Origin: Schizochytrium sp. CCTCC M209059
Lineage: Eukaryota > Sar > Bigyra > Thraustochytrida > Thraustochytriidae
Direction: 5' to 3'
DNA length: 64,000 nucleotides
Assembly (NCBI GenBank): GCA_000818945.1
Contig: KN805371.1
Location: forward strand, 1,178,696-1,242,695
This document shows positions 1-9,885 of the stretch, piece by piece. Numbering within the stretch: the stretch's first letter is position 1; every line of letters begins with the position of its first letter. The notes below the pieces were generated by a model. It was given only the letters and a program-made list of their open reading frames with translations, did not search any database and was not told where the DNA came from. The translations under genes were made by a program, and so were the position numbers.

Positions 1-65
<65 letters not shown>
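1..65. repeat. (TGC)n trinucleotide microsatellite
   Basis: About 21 uninterrupted TGC units open the window and are cut by its left edge, so the true length is unknown. No reading frame with other support runs through it. It may belong to a gene lying to the left, since CAG/CTG tracts in this window often encode poly-Ser or poly-Ala. Confidence 0.97.
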
Positions 66-494
66 ATGACGATGGATGGGGTGGAATGGGGTGGATGGAG
101 TGACGGAGACGAACAGGTCGAGGCAAGATGTGGTGCGAGGCACTTGCTTGGTCACTGTGTCCATCACGCTTGCCGCGATCGGAGGGGGGAGAGTGGACGG
201 ATACGCGGCATGCAGTCCTCCACTCGTTCACCCCTTATTCAATCAATCACTCCGTTTCATACGTCAAAGAGCCTACGGAGACTCAGCTTTCTGGCTTGCT
301 CGTGCTTGACTACCTGCGAGGCAGGAAGAGGAAAAGGGTGGCGTCTTCGTAACTGGTGCAGCAGAAAGATAACTGACGATTGAAGCGACTATGCAACGCA
401 TTGCGACGCGAAATGGTATTGTAGAAGGCGGTGAGAAGCGGCCGGTTGGCGTGGCCAGGAGGAGGTGAAGGAGAAGGAAGAAGAGTCGAGAAAA

Positions 495-1354
495 ATGGGT
501 GACCGTTCGTGCTACAACTGCGGCCAGGGTGGCCACATTGCGCGGTAAGTTCTGGATTGACTGTCTTTCTGCAAAGAAGGAAACGCGGCGTCTGCAGGAA
601 ATGATACGCGTGTGTGTGTGTGCGTGCGCAGTCAATATGCTGACTGACAATCTTGCCTCCGCTCTTTTGTGCTGTACAGCAACTGCCCTGAGGTTGCCAA
701 CAACGAGGGTGGCGGCGGCTTCCAGCCTCGCGGTGGCTTCCGCCCCAAGACCTGCTACAACTGCGGCCTGTACGTTTGAGAATTCTACTTACATCGCAGA
801 TGCTCGAGCAAAGGACTGACAATTTTTTTTTGTTTGCTACCATAACGTAGTGAGGGTCACATCTCGCGCAACTGCCCCACCGCCCCTGAGGGTGGTGCTG
901 GCGGTCAGGCCGGTGGCGCTGGCGGCCGCAGCTGCTACAACTGTAAGTGACATCTCTTATTTTCGCACACCCATTAAGAGGGTAACGCTGGTCTCGCTTT
1001 GCATGCATGCTAACCTCGATGACGAATGAATCAAATGAATGCGTTCATCACCTTCCCTAACATCCAGGCGGTGAGGTCGGCCACCTCTCTCGTGACTGCA
1101 CGAGCGAGCCGATGCAGCAGGATGGCGACTTTGGCGCCCGCCGCCGTGGTTCACGCCCCAAGTGCTACAACTGCGGTGACTTTGGTCACATCTCGCGCGA
1201 GTGCCCCCAGAAGGACGCCGGCCCCAAGTGCTACAACTGCGGCAACTTTGGCCACATCAGCGGCGCCTGCTCCGAGCCTGCCCGTGCGCAGGAGGAGGGC
1301 CAGATGGAGTACGACGCCTCTGCCGGCGGTGCTCTTGCTGACCAGGCCGAGTAA
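495..1354 (+). CDS. CCHC zinc-knuckle protein, CNBP/Gis2-like (four exons)
   Basis: Exons 495-544, 680-769, 851-942 and 1068-1354 join to a 172-residue protein. All three introns have GT-AG ends (GTAAGT, GTACGT and GTAAGT donors) and the phases agree. The product carries five C-x2-C-x4-H-x4-C knuckles at about residues 6-19, 42-55, 75-88, 110-123 and 132-145, nearly all beginning C-Y-N-C-G. Gly/Arg-rich linkers (an RGG at 34-36) and a short acidic tail complete it. The spacing matches the CNBP/ZNF9, yeast Gis2 and trypanosomatid HEXBP group, which bind single-stranded nucleic acid and act in translation or RNA handling. That role is inferred from the family. Intron 1 falls inside knuckle 1, intron 2 inside knuckle 2 and intron 3 in a Cys codon of knuckle 3. 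The last two knuckles share one exon. Confidence 0.92.
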
Positions 1355-1831
1355 GCGAGCAGAGTCCTCGCGGCTTTGATTCTTATTTTCCCCCCGCCCC
1401 ACTCCCCCGCGCGGCGATCATATCCAGTTCCCTCCCCTTTTCATCATGCAGCGTCTCCTACGTAGGAGCCTCTGGGTGATGATGATGGGTCATTACGCCC
1501 CTAACAACGACGACGACGACGGCTAAGACAGACGGAAGGTGAGAAACGCACGTGCTGCTCTATTTCCACAACCACTCCCCTCAAGTACTCAATTTTACCT
1601 CTTCCACTCCAGCCCGCTGCTGCTGCTTCTGCCGGGCGGCAAAGCGGCAGTGGCAGATTATGCGGCTGGCGACAAACAGACACGTAAGCAAAAAGTTCAA
1701 ATTTTAATTTGTTCCAACCTTTCCCGTGAAAGTATGATCTTAATCTTGACCTTGATCTTACGGAAATGTACACGCATACTGACAGAGCACGAAATCAAGA
1801 CCATATAATAGACGCGTGCTTGCTTGGTTTC
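1355..1831. other. Convergent intergenic region, no gene seen
   Basis: This stretch holds the 3' ends of the zinc-knuckle gene and of the coiled-coil gene on the other strand. It contains short ATG/GAC-rich runs near 1478-1522 and an AT-rich patch from 1690 to 1760. No conserved reading frame or RNA gene was recognised. Confidence 0.6.
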
Positions 1832-2536
1832 TCATTCGGCAGCCTTATTTTCTTGGTTGAGAGGATTATCCTCCTCATCCTGTTCTGGAACTTTACATTC
1901 TTGTGCGTCGCTTGTCACAACTTCAACCTCAGGCTCTTTGTATTCTTCAAAATGCGGCGTGACCTCGTTGGTCATCTTGGATTCTGGTGAAGAAACCGCA
2001 CTCCGCGGTTTCCTCGACGTCTTGACTTCTTCTTTTTGCGAAGAAAGCAATGCTCGGAGGTTTTGCACCTCGTCAAAGTGTTTTTGGGTGGCCTCCGCAA
2101 GGAGATTCGTGTAGCGATTTTGCTGTAGTTCTAGCTTCGTAGAGAGGATCTCGTTGCGGGTTCGAAGCTTTTCATTTCGGAGCAAAAGCTCTTCGATACG
2201 ACGATCCTTTTCGTCGGATTCAAGCTTGGCTTCGCGAAGGATACCATGCAAACGTTTCATTTCATCGACGAGCTCCGCTTTACTATGCGCATTGTACTCG
2301 AGAGCCTCGAGTTTCGCCACCTTTGCTTGCTTCAGGAGCTCCTCAAGAATCTCCATCTCGTTGTTGGCGGCCTGCGCTTGAGCCTGAGCTTGCTTGCTCG
2401 AGGCGTCATTGGCTCGCACCTTTTTGCACAGCGCCTTTACACGTTCGCGAAGACGATCTAGCTCGACCTGCACCTCTGCGTTGGATGCATGCATCGCCCC
2501 GCGCGGTGACAGGCCGCCTCGTTCTGTGCGTCTCAT
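1832..2536 (-). CDS. Coiled-coil protein of unknown function
   Basis: A 234-residue protein starting at the first in-frame ATG (2534-2536). A second ATG at 2492-2494 would give 220 residues and lies directly before the helical region, so it is an equally good start. Residues about 20-165 are a nearly continuous heptad-type helix rich in Leu, Glu, Lys and Gln, with a Gln-Ala run near residues 47-55. The C-terminal 70 residues are acidic and probably disordered. No catalytic motif, signal peptide or membrane span is visible. The open frame extends upstream to 2695 but only through non-ATG codons. The gene is convergent with the zinc-knuckle gene. I do not recognise a family; the codon use and the clean long frame make it a real gene. 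Confidence 0.75.
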   Translation of the reverse strand: MRRTERGGLSPRGAMHASNAEVQVELDRLRERVKALCKKVRANDASSKQAQAQAQAANNEMEILEELLKQAKVAKLEALEYNAHSKAELVDEMKRLHGILREAKLESDEKDRRIEELLLRNEKLRTRNEILSTKLELQQNRYTNLLAEATQKHFDEVQNLRALLSSQKEEVKTSRKPRSAVSSPESKMTNEVTPHFEEYKEPEVEVVTSDAQECKVPEQDEEDNPLNQENKAAE

Positions 2537-3028
2537 TGTCGCCCGCGCCCGTCCGCCTTCTCTGCCCCCAAAAAAAGCGACCGTGACCTTTTCTGATGCC
2601 AACGACTCGAACGAACGGACGAACTTGCTGTCAGTTCGCGATCGAGGCGAGCGATAGAGAATCTGACTTGCTCTTTCCTTTTCCCGTCTCCGCAAAGCCG
2701 CTCAACGTTGCTTTGTGATGCAGCGCGCAAAGGTCATGGTCACCACTCACACGAACCGACGAAGGCTTTGATGGGACCGCCACAAGTGCCGCGGTAGGAC
2801 TTGAAAACGGCTATATCACACTTGCTGTGAAACGAAATATTCCTAGCTAGTGCTGAGCAGTTCAGGAACAAGCATCCGAAGCCGCGTCAGCTCGCGCGCT
2901 CGCAGCGGACGGAGCCTCTGCCCGGGCTGCGAGACCATCGGGTGAGAAGTCACGCTTCTGTGCAAGGGGCGGAGAAGCATCGCGTGCTCCCGAGTCGCGC
3001 GCGCTACGGAGCGAGATCGAAAAGGAAA
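2537..3028. other. Divergent promoter region, no gene seen
   Basis: About 490 bp between two divergently transcribed genes, so it should contain both promoters and 5' UTRs. A GC-rich half (2870-3028) lies before the downstream start. No motif was recognised with confidence. Confidence 0.5.
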
Positions 3029-3727
3029 ATGGAAAGCAAGTGCGGTGATGTGCGGGAGAGCAAGCTAGACTATGAGCGCGATGATGAGGACGAGATCGTC
3101 CAACTCTGCGAGGGTGTTGTGAACGTGAGCGTCGTAGAGCACGAGAACAGGCGGCAGCGAGCTGTCAGTCACTTTCCAAAGGAAGTTGCACAGGTCTGCA
3201 AAGATATCTGTACGTTCTTTGATGCCCACGAAGACCGACCAAGCAGAGCGCGAGAGAACGCCGTTGATCGCGTGCCAGGTCCGGAATCACTGCGCATGCT
3301 CTTGCTCAATGCCAAAGAAGATGCAGACGTCTGGTTTTACGAGTACAAGCTGCTGGCCCCGCGAGAGGTAAACCAACGCCAACTGGTGGCCGCCGCAGCA
3401 GAACTGACCCCATTCGCAGAGAACATTGACGGCGAGTTGCTTTGCACAGGCGCCGACAATCATCATGGTGGTGTGTATTGTATCGGCCCGGAGGACGACG
3501 ATATCGAGGGCGAAATGGAGGCACCGTCTTTGGCCACGTACCTGGAACGGTACCGAGACACAATCTTGAGCGGTCGCCTCGAATTCGTCGAAGAATGCGG
3601 AATGATTGAACGCTGCGCGACACAGGAGCCAGCAAAGCACAATCAGCTAAGTAGTGAAGCTAACAGCAGCAGCAGCAGCAGCAGCAGCAAGAAGACAAAG
3701 AATCTCAAGGGACGAAACAAAAAGTAA
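3029..3727 (+). CDS. SUKH/SMI1-KNR4-like domain protein
   Basis: A 232-residue protein whose first ATG is at 3029; the frame is open upstream to 2942 but without an ATG. The middle resembles the SMI1/KNR4 (SUKH) fold. It has a helical segment with Leu-rich codons near residues 87-110, then a Pro-Phe-x3-Asp-Gly core near 121-133, a Gly-Gly-Val-Tyr strand, and the terminal helix pattern Ser-Leu-x2-Tyr-Leu-x-Arg-Tyr near 167. In fungi Knr4/Smi1 coordinates cell-wall signalling, and in bacteria SUKH proteins are immunity proteins. No such role can be claimed here. The C-terminus has an eight-residue poly-Ser tract (CAG/AGC repeat, 3665-3690) followed by a basic tail. The assignment rests on motif spacing only; an unrelated fold remains possible. 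Confidence 0.6.
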   Translation: MESKCGDVRESKLDYERDDEDEIVQLCEGVVNVSVVEHENRRQRAVSHFPKEVAQVCKDICTFFDAHEDRPSRARENAVDRVPGPESLRMLLLNAKEDADVWFYEYKLLAPREVNQRQLVAAAAELTPFAENIDGELLCTGADNHHGGVYCIGPEDDDIEGEMEAPSLATYLERYRDTILSGRLEFVEECGMIERCATQEPAKHNQLSSEANSSSSSSSSKKTKNLKGRNKK

Positions 3728-4207
3728 GGGCCAAAACGTTAGCCGATCGCGACCGCGTGAGCTCTAGAAGACGAGAGAAGCCACCCTCATATTCACCGAC
3801 CAGAGCGAATAGATTTATCCAATTCGTAAATTCGTAGATGCAAGAAAGAACAAATGGAAATATAAGAAAAAGGGAAACGAGGAAAAACAGAGGACAAAAA
3901 ATGTTCAAGGAATATAGCCACGACGGCAACCGACGTAGCGGTTCCGTCACACGCACGTAGGCGTGTGCGCGCACATGAAGCCACCGCGCAACGAGGGAAC
4001 ACACGAAAGAGAACCAACGCGCAGTGCAAGCATAATATCTCACACAAAGAGCACGAGCGCGCGCGCCAAATGTGTACACTTTTACGCAAAGTCCAGTCTT
4101 CCTTGGAATGCGCGCCCGCGGCAGTCAGTGCAATCACAAGCCTGTGTGGTGGAGTCTCCGAAGAACCAGAACGAATCGTTTTGGGTGTAGAAACTGTCTG
4201 CAAACTC
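3728..4207. other. Convergent intergenic region, no gene seen
   Basis: Between the stop of the SUKH-like gene and the stop of the B55 gene on the opposite strand. It is A-rich on the + strand around 3840-3905 and otherwise featureless. Apparent reading frames here are short and lack any recognisable protein. Confidence 0.6.
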
Positions 4208-5853
4208 TCACCTTGCGTAGATGAACAAATTATTTTCACCAGCAACCTGTGATAATGTCCCCCCAAAAGTGCCACATACGAGCAAGGTCGGCGTCAGTAT
4301 AATCATCTCTCACAAAACAAGTCAAGAAACGCGCTCTTTATCAAAAAAGGAGTGCATGGAAAACTTACCGCAACAGCGTTGCCATCCGGGTGCCAGGCGA
4401 GTTGTGTGATACGCTTGTCGTAGTTGATAGATTGGGGATCAATGTGCAAGGTGGAGCCCGGTGCATCTGTGCTTGCATAGGTGCGTCCATCGCGCTTCTT
4501 CTTCCTGCCAAGGAGCGCAGAGAGCCCCGGCTTTGAAATGCGCTTCTTTGCGCGGAGGGACTTGCGCGACATGGAATCTCGAAAGGATCCCTCGTTGGCC
4601 TGCATGATGGGCATGCTCGGGAATGGGGACTTGGACGCCTCGATGAGGGTATCAACGCGGCGATCCAGGTCGTAGATATGAAAGTATGAGTTGTATGACC
4701 CAGTGAGAATGTGTGGCCCACAGATCGACACGTCAAAGCAGTCGTACAAGTAGTCACTCTCATACAGGTCCCAGAGGCGGGGCGCAAGGTAGTCGTGCAC
4801 AGGAATGACTTCGACAGGTTGCGACTGGTGACGCATATCCCAAATCTTGAGCGTCATGAAGTCGCGAGCGACGATGAGATTGTCCGGGGCGAACTTGATG
4901 TCCGAGATGTTACGCAACATATCGGCGAGGAACGGGCGCGGTGGCAGACCCCCTGAGGCCCCTGAGGCCCCTGACTGGCCCGTTTGCCTGTCGAGCAACT
5001 CGAGTGCGGGGTCCGTGAACTCGAGCGAGCTCGAGTCACACAGCGCCTTTTCGCGCATATCGCAGAGGCGCACGATACCTCTGTTCGTGCCGTAGACAAG
5101 GTTGTTTGAAGTTTCCTGGTCGAGGTCGGCCGTTGTCATGTACTGATTGAGCTTGGTCATGTCGGCTGGCTTGAGGTTGATCACCTGGAAGGCGACGTTC
5201 ATGCTGTTCATGTCCCAAAGATTTACACAGAGGTTGTCTGCACTGACAAAGGTAGAGCCGTCGACGCTTGGGATGAGAGAATGGATGTTGAACTTGTGAA
5301 TCTCGGGCGAGAACTCGCGCTTGCAAAAGGGGGTCACCACGCGCTCTACCGTCTCGCTGGTGGGAAAGCGCAAACTCTTGACACGTCGGGGGGCGCGCGG
5401 TTCGCCCTTTTCGTTCGACATGTTGAATCCACTGGTGTACTTGACGTCACGCTCCTGAAGCTTGAACATCTTGATGGCCTTGTCGTTGGTCGTCAGCATA
5501 AAGACGGAGTCGTTGGTCTGGGGCAAAAACTTGATTTTGGAAATACGTTCCTCGATGGCCACGGACCGCACGTAGTCGAACTCTGACTCGTGGCTCTGGA
5601 ACTCGCAGTGGAACGTGTAGTGGATTTTGCCTTTGCGGTCTGGTTTCTCGTCGGCGCGCAGGACAACCACGCGTCCGCCCCGGTCCCCGCTCGCAAGGTA
5701 CGTCCCTGTGGAGTCGAACTCGACTACGCTAAGGAGGTCGGAGTCCGGCATCGAGTCCTCTACGGGCATTTTCTTAAACCACTGTGCGAAGCGCCATGGC
5801 TTTTCAGGCTCGACCATCTCGTCCACCGAGCTGGCATCGTCTTGCGCAGACAT
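4208..5853 (-). CDS. Protein phosphatase 2A regulatory subunit B (B55 type), two exons
   Basis: Exon 1 runs from ATG 5853 to 4369 (495 codons). An intron at 4247-4368 with a GTAAGT donor and CACAG acceptor joins it to a last exon at 4208-4246 of only 12 amino-acid codons plus stop. That exon restores the family's C-terminal strand (Asn-Asn-Leu-Phe-Ile-Tyr), and without it the last WD blade is truncated. The 507-residue product is a seven-blade WD40 propeller. B55 hallmarks include the first blade's Ser-Gly-Asp-x-Gly-Gly-Arg-Val, the Phe-Gln-Ser-His-Glu-x-Glu-Phe-Asp-Tyr stretch and a Leu-Lys-Ile-Trp-Asp-Met blade. B55 scaffolds substrate choice for PP2A A/C dimers in mitotic exit and signalling. 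The Gly-Ser-Ala run near residues 288-295 is an unusual loop insertion. Confidence 0.95.
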
Positions 5854-6028
5854 CTTTTTCGCTCGTGCTCCTCCTTTGACGACAAAGAAACGAGCGAAAA
5901 ACGGAGAAGCGAGTGAGCGAGCGAGCGAGAGGCACGACCGCCCGACCCACGCGTCACGAGCGGCACGAGGTCGCAGACGCTTTGCTTGCTCTTGTCCCTG
6001 CTGTAGTCGCCGTCAAAGAAAGAGTCAA

Positions 6029-6063
6029 AGAAGGAAAGAAGGAAAGAAGGAAAGAAAGAAAAA
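6029..6063. repeat. (AAGGAAAG)n-type purine microsatellite
   Basis: About four imperfect AAGG/AAAG units form a pure purine run on the + strand, within the 5' flank of the B55 gene. Confidence 0.85.
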
Positions 6064-6472
6064 GGCTGGCCGCAAGGGACGATCCCCGCGACTCCACGCG
6101 GTCTCCGCGGGCTCCAGCGAGCTCCACGCGGCACACCCTCCCGCTCCCGCTCGCGATCGCGCTCGCGCTCGCGCTCCTGCTCGACCGCGGCCGTCCGTCC
6201 GCGGCCGCAGGCGCGCGGGGACGAGCGCAGCAAAGGCAGACTACGGCAAGGCAACTTAGGGGCTGCACGAGCCCTCCCTCGCCCGCGCCTGCACGGACCG
6301 CGCTCTCGCTCTCGCTCTCGCTCTCGCGCGCGTCAGCGGCTCGGCGCACTCTCGCAGACGCGCGCTCGCGCTCGCGCGCGCCGGAAGGGGGCGCGGGGCG
6401 CGAGGGGCGGCTGGCGCAAGGGCGTGCGCAACGTGCGTGCGTGCGGCGGAGGTATCAGGTATGCTGCTTCTG

Positions 6473-6554
6473 CTTTTCTCTCCTTCTTCTCCTTCTTCTC
6501 CTTCTCCTTGTTCTTCTTCTTTCTCTCTCTCTCTCTCTCTCTCTCTCCCCTTTT
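6473..6554. repeat. Polypyrimidine tract with (CT)n core
   Basis: Eighty-two bases that are C or T except for one G at 6510. It begins with CTTCT/CCTTCTT units and ends in a (CT) dinucleotide run at about 6522-6547. It is immediately followed by an AT-rich segment. It lies some 620 bp upstream of the B55 start, and such mirror-type tracts can adopt triplex structure. Confidence 0.9.
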
Positions 6555-7391
6555 AATTGTTTTTTAATATATTTTAAATGTTGGCAGCGCTGGTTTGATG
6601 CGCGCGCCGCCGTAGCTGGGGCCTAGGAGGGCCTATGCCCGTCCACTCCGCTTGGCGCGTGTGTGCGTGCACGCGCTGCACCGCGGCCACCTCGACGCTG
6701 CGGCCGCGCGCCTGCGCGCGCGCGAGCAGGCGGGGAGCGGCCGCGCGAGGAGCGGCGGCGGCCGGCGGCGACAGGCGGGAAGGGCCGAGCCGGAGGAGGG
6801 ACCGGGGGATGGAGGGAGAGAAGGAGGGAGGGAGTCTATGCTTTGCGATACTGGACCAAGGTTGGTAAAAAGAAATTTAAAAAGAAAGCCACGCGCTGGC
6901 TTGGGAGTCTGCTGCGGGAGAATGCGGGCCAAGGTGCGGTGACCTAGCGACACTCGCAGACTGCTTCAGTGGGCTCTGCGATACGCGGCCACGAAGTCCG
7001 GCAAATGCACGAAGTGTGGGATACGGTATCTGTGCGTTAATATGAAGAGTGTGCACCGAGAGCAATGAATGAAAGGGTGTGGGAAAATATTTGTTGGTGG
7101 ATAATGCAGTAGAGACGGAGAGAGGATGTCTCGATTTGGGAGCAACGAGTGCACGGGAAGGGAGGGACGCTCGCTACGAGTGCGCAAGATATCTTGCTCA
7201 ATGAGAACAGCGGCGGCGGCGTCGGCGTTATCTCTGGCTGGCAGAGTGCAAAGCCGTTCTCATCCGTGTGCACGGTAGCGAAATACAGCGTAGTACCTAG
7301 CACAGCACACGGAGCAAATTTCCTCCAGGGATCCTTTCCTTTCTTTCACCTCACCTCACCATGGCGGCCTTGGCTGCGGCCGCAGCAAAGC

Positions 7392-8810
7392 CTACTCTGC
7401 GGTCAGCGCATCGCCACCGGATGTATCGGCATGGAGAAAGTCAGATTTAATGGCCTCGCGATGATCACGAGCCTTGTGGCGAGAACGGTTTCGCTGCTTG
7501 TTGGCCGCAACACGCGCGCACGAGCCGTAGAACGCGGCGCCGTCCGTGCCCACGAGGTGACCATCTGCGGCAAAATACGAATCGTCGAGATGCTTGCCGC
7601 GCAGATTCAAAAGACTTTGAACACCGGCATTGACCTTGGTGTGTGCCTCGAGCCCCTCGCCCAAGACATCGCGCAAGTACCCAGCACGCTTCAGCTCGCT
7701 CCAGCCCTCAAGCTGCACACTCACCTTGTCGAGTGAAAGCCTGAGCTCGGGATCGACGCCATCACGAACAGATCCGAGAATGTCGCGAAAGCGAGCGCGC
7801 TGCTCGCGAAGACTGCGCTTCGTGACAGTCTTTTCGTTCTGGTGGGCAAGATCCTCGAGCGTGGCCACGAGCTCGGCATCGGGATCGCCATTTTCGATTG
7901 TGGAGGACGTAACGAACTGCGACGCGTCCTCTACCTCGAGGCCTTGCTCCACCACTTTGGACTCTGCCTCTGTGCTACTAGCGTTCGGCGTCGAGGCCTT
8001 CTCCTTGTCTTCCTCGCTCTCTTCCTCGTCCTCGTCGTCATCCGCGTCATCGGCGTCGCGGTCCATGGCAATGAGCATGGCAAGATTTTCGCCTGCATCG
8101 GCGCGAACGTCAGGACATTCGTGCGCAAGCAGTGGGACGAGAATGGCGCGCAGTGCAGGCGTGCGCGCGCGAAGCTCCGCGCCGTCAGCAAGGGACGCGA
8201 GAAATCCCCACGCTTGCAAGGCGGCTACCTTTGGCTCGTCTGCCACGTAGTCTGCAATGAGAGCCTCGGCCTGCTCCATGGTGGCCCAGAAGGGGCCGTC
8301 GTCTTCGCTGCACAAAGCCGCGAGCATGGCCAGAGCCCGGATGGCCGCGCCAGTGCGCACGGCCGTCTTGCCGTCCTTTCCGACGGCGGCGCGCAAGGGG
8401 TCATATGTCTCGACAAAGAGTGCCCGCTTACCCTCCGTGCCCAGCACGAGCGCGAGGACCTCGACGAGCCTGCAGCACGCCGTGAACTCCGCCTCGGACG
8501 CCTTGTTTCGGAGCAAACTAGGGACGGCGCGGAGCAGCGTGTCGAGCGTCCCCTCGAGGCCCGCAGCGTCCTTGCCCTCTCCCGCGCCCGCGGGCGAGGC
8601 CGGCTGTCGCCGGAGGTGGTCTGCCAGCATGCCGAGGCCGTGCAGACGCGTCGCCTTGCCCTTTTCCGAGAGCTCGTCCACCCACACGCGCACGTTGTCC
8701 TGCTCGCTCGCGGCGCCCGCGTCCGCGTCCGCGTCCCCGGCCTCATGCGCGCCATGCTGCTCCTGGTCGCTGCCATGGCGCCCGCGCCGTCGCTGGTCTC
8801 CGCGCGCCAT
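7392..8810 (-). CDS. IFRD (interferon-related developmental regulator) family protein
   Basis: A 472-residue protein from ATG 8808-8810. After a charged, low-complexity N-terminus (1-40), residues about 45-250 are helical repeats of the armadillo-like IFRD domain. An Asp/Glu-rich insertion follows (250-300), and then the conserved C-terminal part begins near 330. It carries the family signature of a basic Ser-Leu-Arg-Glu-Gln-Arg-Ala-x-Phe-Arg-Asp block, then Gly-Trp-x-Glu-Leu-Lys-Arg and Leu-Arg-x-Val-Leu-Gly-Glu-Gly-Leu. The end is basic and disordered. IFRD proteins act in animals as transcriptional co-regulators and bind inactive ribosomes, so a role in transcription or ribosome recovery is inferred by family only. 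It is on its own, not in an operon-like group. Confidence 0.88.
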   Translation of the reverse strand: MARGDQRRRGRHGSDQEQHGAHEAGDADADAGAASEQDNVRVWVDELSEKGKATRLHGLGMLADHLRRQPASPAGAGEGKDAAGLEGTLDTLLRAVPSLLRNKASEAEFTACCRLVEVLALVLGTEGKRALFVETYDPLRAAVGKDGKTAVRTGAAIRALAMLAALCSEDDGPFWATMEQAEALIADYVADEPKVAALQAWGFLASLADGAELRARTPALRAILVPLLAHECPDVRADAGENLAMLIAMDRDADDADDDEDEEESEEDKEKASTPNASSTEAESKVVEQGLEVEDASQFVTSSTIENGDPDAELVATLEDLAHQNEKTVTKRSLREQRARFRDILGSVRDGVDPELRLSLDKVSVQLEGWSELKRAGYLRDVLGEGLEAHTKVNAGVQSLLNLRGKHLDDSYFAADGHLVGTDGAAFYGSCARVAANKQRNRSRHKARDHREAIKSDFLHADTSGGDALTAE

Positions 8811-9834
8811 CCTCCGCCGCGCGCCCTCGCGTCTGCTCTCTCGCGCCTGCTCTCTCGCGCCTGCTCTCTCGCGCGGTGCCGCGTCGCGCGTCGTATCCGG
8901 CCTCGCCGCGATGGGTTTGGATTTCGCTTTTGCGGATCCGTCCCTCCCGAGACGGGAAGACCCGCGGGGACACCGGTGCCCTGTCCCATGGTGCTGGTCC
9001 CGGCGTAACGGGTCTTATTTGTTAGGTAGGTAGTCGTGGATAGTGCTCGAAGGGCCTGGGCCCGGCCGACTGAGGACGGGCTTGGACTTGATGGAGTGGA
9101 GGCGGGGCAGCTAGAGCACATTATACCTATGTATACCGTGTGGAGGAGGATGGCGCGGCAGCTCGGCTGGAAGGCGATCAAAGAGGAGAAAAGGGCGGGG
9201 ATGGGGAAGGTGGAAATGGAGGATGCCAAGGGTTTGTGTGATTGAGAAGAGGAAAAGTCTTTGGGTGGCACGGGGGATGGGAAGATGTTTTCCTAGGGGA
9301 TGCTCAGAAAAGATTAGTTTGGAGGTCATCACGAAGTGATAATCGAATCAGAGCTGGGGGAGAGTCGTCGCTCTTCTCAGGTCATACACGCTTTGGACGA
9401 TGGAGAGTGCGATTGGCGTTCATTTCTTATGCACATCAAAGACATTTTGCCTCGCCAGGTCCGTCTTCCCTCGGGGACGTTCCAAAAAAGATAAGATTGG
9501 AGGTCATCACGACGTGATGATCGAATTGTAGCTGGGGGTTGAGTCGTCGCTCTTCTCAGGCCATACATGCTTTCGACGATGGAGAGTACGGTTGGCGTTA
9601 ATCATCTCTTGTGCACATCAAAGACATTTTTCCTCGCCAAGTCCGTGTTGCAAGCGAAGACCATTCCACTTGGGAAATATTCACATAACTTCGAGCTTGA
9701 TTCGTGTGTTCATGGCGAGCGCCGTCTCATCATCACCTCAATGGCTCGCAATCATACTCGCAAACACACTCGCAATCATTCGAAAGAAGAAGAAGAAGTG
9801 GAAGAAAGCATGAAATGTTGTGGTTAAAACCTAA
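8811..9834. other. Intergenic region with a diverged tandem duplication
   Basis: Between the divergent IFRD and MMPL-type genes. The first 200 bp is GC-rich IFRD 5' flank, with CTCTCGCG(C) repeats near 8835-8878. The rest contains the duplication annotated separately. The missing first exon of the transporter should lie here; no donor/ATG pair stood out clearly enough to assign it. Confidence 0.55.
9303..9660. repeat. Two-copy diverged tandem repeat, about 180 bp per unit
   Basis: Copy 1 (about 9303-9480) and copy 2 (about 9481-9660) align along their length with an offset of 178-182 bp. Examples are GGAGGTCATC at 9321 and again at 9499, and CATCAAAGACATTTT at 9434 and 9616. Each copy contains a short inverted repeat around a central GA(A/C), in copy 2 CATCAC-GAC-GTGATG. 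Divergence is spread through point changes and small indels, so the duplication is not recent. Confidence 0.88.
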
Positions 9835-9885
9835 GATCCGACCCACCACGCGTCGGCGGTAGGCCCAGGCAATCAACCAACCAAC

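Larger units (their letters stand above)
5854..7391. other. Long GC-rich intergenic region upstream of B55
   Basis: About 1.5 kb with no supported gene. The B55-proximal 600 bp is very GC-rich and full of CGCTCG/GAGCG and AAGGAAAG runs. A strong pyrimidine tract lies at 6473-6554. From about 6560 to 7391 composition becomes ordinary. Long open frames on both strands here are arginine/serine or low-complexity translations of the repeats. Confidence 0.6.

Noticed and set aside
5913..6626. 237-residue + frame ending in poly-Leu
   Set aside because: It consists of Arg/Ala-rich codons from GC-rich repeats, and the poly-Leu comes from the polypyrimidine tract. No domain or codon signal was found.
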